A stretch of DNA of 5,371 nucleotides from Spartobacteria bacterium. Lineage in GTDB: Bacteria > Verrucomicrobiota > Verrucomicrobiia > Chthoniobacterales > Chthoniobacteraceae. Made by a program: the position numbers and the translations under genes. Numbering within the stretch: position 1 is the stretch's first letter; every line of letters starts with the position of its first letter. The notes under the pieces were generated by a model. The model ran no database searches. It worked only from the letters and a program-made list of their open reading frames with translations, and was not told the origin of the DNA. Positions 1 to 2,756 of this stretch are shown in pieces. The stretch spans positions 1 to 5,371 of the forward strand of contig JANXWU010000354.1 in NCBI GenBank assembly GCA_025350985.1. The letters are read 5' to 3'.

Positions 1-1
1 C

Positions 2-352
2 GACCCGCGCGTGAAGGTGCTGACCGAGGACGTTTTCCACGTCATCGCGCGAGCGGGCAAAACGGCAGCGACTGGCTTTGACGCGATCCTGCTCGACGTG
101 GACAACGGCCCGACTTCCTTCGTCCAAGCGCGTAATTCGCGACTCTACGACCGGCGCGGCTTTGAGCTGCTGAAACGGGCGTTGCGGCCCGGCGGGCGCG
201 TCGCCTTTTGGTCTGCCACCGAGGAGCCGCAGTTCCCGCGCGAGCTGGCGCGGGCGGGGTTTGCGACGCGCGTCGTCGAGGCGAAAGCGCATGAACGCGC
301 GAAGCGTTTCGCGCACCGGATTTACGTCGCGACGGTCGGATGTGAAGACTAA
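2..352 (+). CDS. spermidine synthase-like protein (C-terminal part; 5' end outside window)
   Basis: This is the last 116 codons of a gene that begins before the window; the frame is open from base 2 and stops at a TAA ending at 352. The fragment reads as the C-terminal half of a class I S-adenosylmethionine-type Rossmann fold of the spermidine synthase superfamily. It has a beta-strand followed by an acidic motif, FDAILLDVDNGP (bases 77-112), then a helix and the strand segment LRPGGRVAFWSA that typifies this fold. Classical aminopropyltransferases carry a longer DxxDPxGP loop here. The compact DVDNGP is, as I recall, typical of a bacterial side branch often annotated 'spermidine synthase' without proof, so polyamine synthesis should not be assumed. 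The GTG at base 11 lies inside the fold and is not a credible start. No terminator is evident downstream. Family call fairly sure, substrate unknown. Confidence 0.72.
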   Translation, partial: DPRVKVLTEDVFHVIARAGKTAATGFDAILLDVDNGPTSFVQARNSRLYDRRGFELLKRALRPGGRVAFWSATEEPQFPRELARAGFATRVVEAKAHERAKRFAHRIYVATVGCED

Positions 353-383
353 GGCAAGGCCGGCATGGCTGCGTTGGCAGGTT

Positions 384-389
384 TAGAAT
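384..389 (+). promoter_or_regulatory. possible -10 element upstream of the first small gene
   Basis: TAGAAT matches the sigma70 -10 consensus at five of six bases and lies in the 88-bp gap between the spermidine synthase-like gene and the small gene at 441. No convincing -35 hexamer is found 16-18 bp upstream, so the call rests on one hexamer. Confidence 0.22.
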
Positions 390-440
390 CGGCGCGAAGC
401 CGTCGTCGCCGCTGGCCCGAAGGTTGCTTTTGCAGCAGCG

Positions 441-620
441 ATGAAAGACGTGATCGCCCTCCTCGCCCTCGCCGCCATCGTTTACTTTTTCGCCGCCCGC
501 GCGGGTTGGCTTCCGCAAAGCGAAGGTGCCGCCAAAACTTCCGCGGCAGCGGCCCCGCAGCAAATTTTCGCGTCCAATCGCTCGGCCTCCACGACGTGGG
601 TGGAGCCAGCGCATTTTTGA
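441..620 (+). CDS. small single-pass membrane or exported protein, 59 aa
   Basis: This 59-residue frame starts with ATG and ends with TGA at 618-620. Residues 4-19 (VIALLALAAIVYFFAA) form one hydrophobic segment directly after MKD. They are followed by an Ala/Ser/Gln-rich, low-complexity tail to the C terminus. This suggests a membrane-anchored micro-protein with its tail outside, or an uncleaved signal anchor. Third codon positions are mostly G or C, as in the sure genes here, while competing frames in this stretch translate to Arg/Pro-rich shadows. No Shine-Dalgarno motif precedes the ATG. The next small gene (661) begins 40 bases downstream and has the same N-terminal pattern, with VYFF at residues 14-17 in both. 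Function unrecognised. The main alternative is that it is non-coding, but its paired structure argues for a gene. Confidence 0.55.
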   Translation: MKDVIALLALAAIVYFFAARAGWLPQSEGAAKTSAAAAPQQIFASNRSASTTWVEPAHF

Positions 621-647
621 AAAATGCTCCATCGGGATTCGTCTCCG

Positions 648-653
648 TATTTT
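648..653 (+). promoter_or_regulatory. -10-like element immediately upstream of the second small gene
   Basis: TATTTT matches four of six -10 consensus bases and ends seven bases before the ATG at 661, so a transcript started here would have little or no leader. No good -35 lies at normal spacing; the nearest consensus-like hexamer, TTGAAA at 617-622, is 25 bp away, which is too far. Confidence 0.2.
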
Positions 654-660
654 CCCTGCC

Positions 661-882
661 ATGAAATCTCTCTTGATCCTTCCCGTGCTCGGCGCGTGCG
701 TTTATTTTTTCCTGCACCCCGCGCCGGAGTCGCCCGCGACCGCTGCGGCGTCAGTGGTGAAGTCGTCCGGCACGCCGTCGGCGCGGCCCGCTTCCACGCC
801 GAGCAATTTCCTCAAACGCCCCGGCGACCGCGCACGCGAAGTGGCCGGTCAGGTGCGCCAGCGGGCGGGCGAAAGTTTCTAA
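661..882 (+). CDS. small exported or membrane-anchored protein, 73 aa
   Basis: ATG at 661 opens a 73-residue protein ending at TAA 880-882. The frame is open further upstream to an ATG at 526, but the extension would be Arg/Pro-rich and would overlap the preceding small gene. The ATG at 661 gives a proper lysine-plus-hydrophobic N terminus, so it was chosen. Residues 4-18 (LLILPVLGACVYFFL) are hydrophobic. LGAC at 10-13 fits a lipobox, which would make this a lipoprotein cut before Cys13. However, hydrophobicity continues after the cysteine, so a plain membrane anchor is equally likely. A Pro/Ala/Ser/Thr-rich linker follows, then a basic C-terminal stretch (about 50-73, rich in Arg and Lys) that could form an amphipathic helix. 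No Shine-Dalgarno is visible. Function unrecognised. Confidence 0.58.
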   Translation: MKSLLILPVLGACVYFFLHPAPESPATAAASVVKSSGTPSARPASTPSNFLKRPGDRAREVAGQVRQRAGESF

Positions 883-925
883 ATCCCTGCGGCATCCGGC
901 AGTCGCGCGCGGGAAATTTCCACGC

Positions 926-954
926 TTGAAACGCGGCGGGCGCTCGCCTAATTT
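926..954 (+). promoter_or_regulatory. sigma70-type promoter for the tRNA (and probably the pseudopilin gene)
   Basis: TTGAAA (926-931, five of six consensus) and TAATTT (949-954, three of six) are separated by exactly 17 bp. The predicted start near 961 lies about six bases before the mature tRNA 5' end. The stretch after the -10 is almost pure C/G (CCCCGC), the GC-rich discriminator known from stringently controlled stable-RNA promoters. Confidence 0.55.
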
Positions 955-966
955 CCCCGCCCCAAC

Positions 967-1038
967 GCCAGGGTAGCTCAGGGGTAGAGCAGGGGACTCA
1001 TAAGCCCTTGGTCGGGAGTTCAACTCTCCCCCCTGGCA
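967..1038 (+). tRNA. tRNA with CAT anticodon (elongator Met, or Ile2 read as lysidine-AU)
   Basis: The 72-base cloverleaf folds cleanly by hand. The acceptor stem GCCAGGG (967-973) pairs fully with CCCTGGC (1031-1037), and the discriminator is A1038. The D arm is GCTC/GAGC (976-990). The anticodon loop CTCATAA (997-1003) carries CAT at 999-1001. The T arm is GGGAG/CTCCC around TTCAACT (1014-1030). G1-C72 is a Watson-Crick pair, so this is not the initiator. The anticodon stem GGGGA/GCCCT has a G·T wobble at its base and an A·G mismatch (996/1004) next to the loop. The variable region and anticodon stem resemble E. coli tRNA-Ile2 (CAU, modified by TilS) as I remember it, so Met and Ile2 both remain possible. 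CCA is not encoded and must be added by the CCA-adding enzyme. Confidence 0.95.
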
Positions 1039-1045
1039 CTTCACC

Positions 1046-1444
1046 ATGCTTCAGCCATTTCGCTCCCGCCGCGCCTTCACCCTCATCGAGGTCTTCCTCA
1101 TCGTCGCCATCGTGGCGATGATGATCGCCATCATCATCCCCGGCGCGATGCAGAGCCGCCGGCGCGGTCGCGCCGAAGCCGTGCGTCTCGAGATGAAATT
1201 GCTCGACCGTGCTTTGCAGCAATACGCCACCGCGACTGGGAAGAAAGCTGGTGCGACGGCGACCTTTAAGGACGTGAAAAAATACCTCCCGCCCGGCAGC
1301 CACCTCGTACAAACCGGCGGCAGCGATTTGCTGGGGCACCCTTTCGGCACCCTCACTGTGGACAGTCCCGTCCTCGTGCCTCCGAAGACGGCAGCGCAAC
1401 TGGACGCCGTCGTCGATCCGGCTTTCTGGGCGGACTACAAATAA
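1046..1444 (+). CDS. pseudopilin-like protein with type IV prepilin N-terminal methylation/cleavage motif, 132 aa
   Basis: The protein begins with a short basic leader (residues 1-10, ending SRRA), then FTLIEV and a hydrophobic helix (11-31). This is the class III signal cut by prepilin peptidase. Glu15 is the conserved mature Glu5 and Pro32 falls at mature position 22, as in type IV pilins. Residue -1 is Ala rather than the usual Gly. DLLGHPFG (94-101) resembles the D-x-x-G-x-P-x-G/Y motif of GspG-type major pseudopilins of type II secretion. A hydrophilic C-terminal domain ends in FWADYK. ATG 1046 is the only start available: in this frame a TAA lies at 1001-1003 with no ATG, GTG or TTG between. 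The start is seven bases from the tRNA 3' end with no room for a leader of its own. No other pilus or secretion gene is nearby, so the partner machinery is unknown. It converges on the isomerase-like gene. Confidence 0.9.
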   Translation: MLQPFRSRRAFTLIEVFLIVAIVAMMIAIIIPGAMQSRRRGRAEAVRLEMKLLDRALQQYATATGKKAGATATFKDVKKYLPPGSHLVQTGGSDLLGHPFGTLTVDSPVLVPPKTAAQLDAVVDPAFWADYK

Positions 1445-1460
1445 GGGAATCTGGAACTCC

Positions 1461-1496
1461 GGAACTCAGGAAAAGACAGACAGACTTTTCGGTTCC
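1461..1496. terminator. possible bidirectional terminator hairpin between convergent genes
   Basis: An inner 6-bp stem, GAAAAG (1470-1475) with CTTTTC (1485-1490), around a 9-base loop, is enclosed by GGAAC (1461-1465) and GTTCC (1492-1496) with an unequal internal loop. The position between two converging stop codons (1444 and 1508) fits a shared terminator. There is no GC-rich stem and no clean T-run on either strand, so this is tentative. Confidence 0.3.
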
Positions 1497-1507
1497 TCGA
1501 TACCAGT

Positions 1508-2635
1508 TTATCGAATCCCCAGCCCGAGCGTATCGCGGCAATATTTGATCGAACGCTCGATTTGCTCGCGCTGGAAATCCTGGTCGGCTTTCTTTTTGTC
1601 CACGCCTGCCGGTGCCTTGAAGGACGCGATTTCGTGACCCCGTCCGGCGAGCGCCTCGAATTTCGCCAGCACGTCCGGGCGCTTGTCGTAGTGCTCCCAG
1701 AACTCCGGCTTTTTGTAGTCGAACTTTTTCGAAAACCCCGAAATCGTCTCGATTTGGATCGGCACATTCGGACACAGCAACCGCCAGCGCTCGACGTATT
1801 TCTTCCAGTCGATCAACCCATCACCCATCGCCGTCCACTGCACCGCGCAACCGTCCGGCGTTTCCCAAACCATGTCGTCGCGCAGACTCGAGCAGTTCGT
1901 GTACGGGCCCAGCCGTTCGAGCAAATCGATCGGATCTTCCAGCGTCCACGCCGCGTTGCCAGAATCGATGTTCACGCCGACGAAATCCTTCCCCGCCTCC
2001 TCAATCAGATCGATCAGTTCCCACGAGTGCATGTCGCCCGCGTGGTTCTCGATGGAAATTTTCACGCCCGCATCGAGCGCGCGTGTTTTCGACGCGTGCA
2101 AAACCTTCACCGTGTCGGCGATGCGCGCGCGGATGCCGCCCTCCGTTTTGCGATCCGCCATTGTGCCCAGCACGACGCGAAACACCGGCGAGCCGAGCGT
2201 TTTCGCGACGCGGATTCCGGTGGCGACGTGCTCTTCCGCCGTGCCCCACTTGTTTTTGAAAACGGTGGACGTGGGGCAAATGCTCCACGAACCCGCGTAG
2301 AGCGCGAGGCCGAGATCGTCGGCCTTTTTCTTCACCTCGCGCAACGCCGCGTCGTCGAGCGATTCGTACGCGTCGAGGTCGGAAATGAACAGCGTGTCGA
2401 GTTTCAGCGTCGCCGCGTAGTCGAGGAGCTGTGCGGCTTTCCAGCCCATCGCCCGCACGGAAAAGTTGTCCATCCCCAGCTTGATTTTCGTGTTCGCGAG
2501 CAGCGTGATGTCGGGCTTTTCAGGCTTCGCCGGCGGTTCCAAAAGTTTTTGCGCGAGCAGCGGTGAGACCACCGCGCCGACGGCACCGGCGGTGAGCGTT
2601 TTTCCAAAGGAGCGGCGGGAGAAATCAGCGGACAT
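1508..2635 (-). CDS. Tat-exported sugar phosphate isomerase/epimerase-like TIM-barrel protein, 375 aa
   Basis: Residues 6-12 (SRRSFGK) form a twin-arginine motif. A hydrophobic stretch follows (about 13-28, ending PLLA), so the protein is probably folded in the cytoplasm and exported. The remainder reads as an AP-endonuclease-2/xylose isomerase-like TIM barrel (Pfam PF01261 type). Acidic strand ends that usually bind a divalent metal are visible: Glu196 in SIENH, Asp224 in NIDSGN and Glu296 in IQIET. The strand that normally supplies a ligand histidine (an HxxD/HvRD-type motif) reads CSSLRDD (248-254), with Ser250 where His is expected. GxxVQWTAMGDGxIDW (about 262-277) is typical of PVC relatives of this family. 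Substrate unknown: family members isomerise or epimerise sugars, and some act in C-glycoside cleavage. It is divergent from the long exported protein at 2757, and joint action on a periplasmic sugar is an inference. Length is normal for the family. Confidence 0.9.
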   Translation of the reverse strand: MSADFSRRSFGKTLTAGAVGAVVSPLLAQKLLEPPAKPEKPDITLLANTKIKLGMDNFSVRAMGWKAAQLLDYAATLKLDTLFISDLDAYESLDDAALREVKKKADDLGLALYAGSWSICPTSTVFKNKWGTAEEHVATGIRVAKTLGSPVFRVVLGTMADRKTEGGIRARIADTVKVLHASKTRALDAGVKISIENHAGDMHSWELIDLIEEAGKDFVGVNIDSGNAAWTLEDPIDLLERLGPYTNCSSLRDDMVWETPDGCAVQWTAMGDGLIDWKKYVERWRLLCPNVPIQIETISGFSKKFDYKKPEFWEHYDKRPDVLAKFEALAGRGHEIASFKAPAGVDKKKADQDFQREQIERSIKYCRDTLGLGIR

Positions 2636-2641
2636 GAGCCG

Positions 2642-2670
2642 AGTAAAGCGGGCGCACGGAACGGCGTCAA
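2642..2670 (-). promoter_or_regulatory. sigma70-type promoter of the isomerase-like gene, predicting a leaderless mRNA
   Basis: On the minus strand, TTGACG (2670-2665, five of six) and TTTACT (2647-2642, four of six) are exactly 17 bp apart. The -10 ends six bases before the ATG at 2635, so the usual start point (+1) would be the A of the start codon. The absence of a Shine-Dalgarno motif upstream fits a leaderless transcript. Confidence 0.45.
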
Positions 2671-2678
2671 ACGTGCGC
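2652..2678. promoter_or_regulatory. perfect 7-bp inverted repeat flanking the isomerase -35 (candidate operator)
   Basis: GCGCACG (2652-2658) and CGTGCGC (2672-2678) are exact reverse complements separated by 13 bp. The repeat embraces the predicted -35 hexamer (2665-2670), as a repressor site would. In GC-rich DNA a 7-bp repeat can also arise by chance. Confidence 0.35.
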
Positions 2679-2701
2679 GATGAACCGCCGCGAAAATGGA
2701 A

Positions 2702-2729
2702 TTGCTGGCATCGCGACGGCCATTAACAT
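2702..2729 (+). promoter_or_regulatory. weak promoter candidate for the long exported protein gene
   Basis: TTGCTG (2702-2707, three of six) and TAACAT (2724-2729, four of six) are 16 bp apart. A start near 2736 would leave a leader of about 20 bases before the ATG at 2757. Weak match, listed because it is the best on this strand. Confidence 0.22.
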
Positions 2730-2739
2730 GGATGTCTCG
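2712..2739. promoter_or_regulatory. imperfect 28-bp dyad overlapping the candidate -10 of the long gene
   Basis: Around the centre between 2725 and 2726, half-sites CG-GAC-CCAT and ATGG-GTC-CG match symmetrically at nine of twelve positions outside a four-base core (TAAC). Its size and position just upstream of the start at 2757 suit a dimeric regulator. No known binding site is recognised. Confidence 0.3.
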
Positions 2740-2756
2740 CAAACTCTGCCCATCCC

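Noticed and set aside
526..660. N-terminal extension of the 73-residue protein to ATG 526.
   Set aside because: The extension overlaps the preceding gene, is Arg/Pro-rich and would bury the hydrophobic N terminus.
42..717. Overlapping minus-strand frames across the spermidine synthase-like and small genes.
   Set aside because: Extremely Arg-rich translations without motifs; the plus-strand genes explain the region better.
887..902. CTGC...GCAG hairpin after the second small gene as an intrinsic terminator.
   Set aside because: Short, with a bulge and a three-base loop, and no T-run follows.
1453..1466. Tandem GGAACTC repeat after the pseudopilin stop, considered as an attachment site.
   Set aside because: Only two short copies and no integrase or other mobile gene nearby, despite the neighbouring tRNA.
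1562..2566. A 334-codon open frame on the plus strand inside the isomerase-like gene.
   Set aside because: Arg/Val-rich antisense shadow; the minus-strand frame carries a Tat motif and barrel motifs throughout.
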